This document shows positions 14,123 through 14,679 of a DNA stretch of 14,679 nucleotides, one piece after another. The notes beneath the pieces are model-generated. The model saw only the letters and a program-made list of their open reading frames with translations, was not told the origin of the DNA and ran no database searches. Source of the DNA: Coriobacteriia bacterium (GTDB lineage: Bacteria; Actinomycetota; Coriobacteriia; Coriobacteriales; UBA8131); contig WQXZ01000028.1 of the NCBI GenBank assembly GCA_009781525.1, positions 1 to 14,679 on the forward strand, given 5' to 3'. How positions within the stretch are numbered: the first letter of the stretch is position 1; each line of letters begins with the position of its first letter. Made by a program: the position numbers and the translations under genes.

Positions 14123-14679
14123 CTAGATGAACATATCGTTATCGTCTTTGAGTTGCTTGCTCTCTGCAGTAAGCCGCGTTAGCAGTAACGCAGCCAGTAC
14201 GAATGTGATTGAGAATATCGGGATTCGCACCGAGCCGTTTGTCACCACCAGCGACTTTACGAATAAGAATTGAAGCAGATTGAAGCTAACATTTGTAAGG
14301 ATCATTACCACAAGGGCTGTCGTGCAAAGCCTGGATATTGCGCTGCCGCCCTTACTGTTTCTGCTGAATAACGATCTACACGCATCTCGTCCAGCAGATG
14401 TAATGCCGTAAAAAGAATAAGCACATTAAAAGCATATGGCAAAGCATCTATGATTAATTGCAGAACAAGAAAGGCATAAGTCGTACCTAGAAGATGCTCA
14501 TTTCCAACATTTCCTGCCCGTAACGCCGTAACGGAATCTAGCAATCCGTTAAAACAAACGCCGAATATTACGTACACAAAAAGGACAGCCAGAAGGCGGA
14601 GCATGACTGACATGTAGTGAGCCAGTTTTTCTGTTCCGCCATTAGAAAACAGCCGTAATACCCGTAGGACGAAATACCC
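14123..14679 (-). pseudogene. DUF2975 membrane protein, frameshifted, 5' end possibly off-window
   Basis: Two overlapping frames together spell one DUF2975 protein. The first (from ATG 14613, open further to the window edge) gives MSVMLRLLAVLFVYVIFGVC and further membrane segments up to LHLLDEMRVDRYSAETVRAA. The second continues with SRLCTTALVVMILTN, two more hydrophobic segments and the family's typical end LKDDNDMFI. The switch falls at 14338-14343, where loss of one base explains the change of frame. Joined, the protein would be about 163 residues with four membrane segments, the normal size. The frame before ATG 14613 stays open to the edge, so the true start may lie outside. The gene stop is 9 bases before the HTH start. 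If real, the frameshift inactivates the protein; a sequencing error is possible. Confidence 0.75.

Noticed and set aside
14305..14345. Programmed -1 frameshift in the DUF2975 gene
   Set aside because: No slippery heptamer is present at the switch point; a simple one-base loss is more likely.
1..14679. CRISPR arrays, tRNA or rRNA genes
   Set aside because: No regularly spaced repeats with unique spacers and no cloverleaf or rRNA-like sequence were seen; the only repeats are the interspersed family and the IS.

Overview
The window looks like bacterial chromosome with a high accessory content. Overall base composition is moderate, but it is patchy. The first gene and the start of the aldo/keto reductase gene use many C/G-ending codons, whereas the restriction-modification block (about 1.4-7.5 kb) is visibly richer in A/T, which suggests acquisition by transfer. 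The fused 4Fe-4S aldo/keto reductase, the VDQP-type IS110 transposase and the DUF2975/YozG-type regulator/lipoprotein cluster fit an anaerobic Gram-positive host, perhaps an actinomycete of the Coriobacteriia type. This placement is an inference of low confidence.

Layout, left to right. (1) 1-80: one copy of a structured interspersed repeat. (2) 295-1239: a DUF1444-like protein of unknown role. (3) 1418-1555: a 45-residue single-pass membrane peptide with a very strong ribosome binding site. (4) 1695-4827: a complete type II restriction-modification system of the Sau3AI kind: a two-domain MutH-like endonuclease, a C5-cytosine methyltransferase with its own promoter, and a Vsr T:G mismatch endonuclease 3 bases after the methyltransferase. 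(5) 5144-7441: a UvrD/PcrA-type helicase with its own promoter. (6) 7442-8044: no intact gene, but a reverse-strand C-terminal relic at 7631-7747. (7) 8045-9064: the aldo/keto reductase. (8) 9062-10924: three further repeat segments surrounding an IS110-family element (transposase on the minus strand at 9308-10486, with a probable bridge RNA upstream of it). (9) 10922-12726, minus strand: a radical SAM/SPASM peptide-maturase candidate preceded by a 106-residue protein with three cysteines exactly eight residues apart, a candidate substrate. (10) 12955-14679, minus strand: a tightly packed DUF2975 membrane protein / HTH regulator / lipoprotein operon, in which the first gene carries a one-base frameshift and the third a single in-frame amber codon.

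How the parts relate. Endonuclease, methyltransferase and Vsr form one logical unit: the methyltransferase protects GATC (by family), the endonuclease cuts unmodified GATC, and Vsr repairs the T:G mismatches that deamination of 5-methylcytosine leaves. The methyltransferase promoter has a GATC inside its -35 hexamer, a plausible self-regulation point. The radical SAM gene and its upstream small protein look like a two-gene peptide-modification locus with an operator-like dyad before it and a hairpin between its genes. The most unusual structural feature is the repeat family. The copy at the left edge is an exact inverted match of the copy after the reductase, except for a clean 46-base deletion between GGGACG direct repeats. 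Two converging genes (reductase and radical SAM) both end with a TAG that overlaps the first base of a repeat copy, and the IS110 element lies between those copies.
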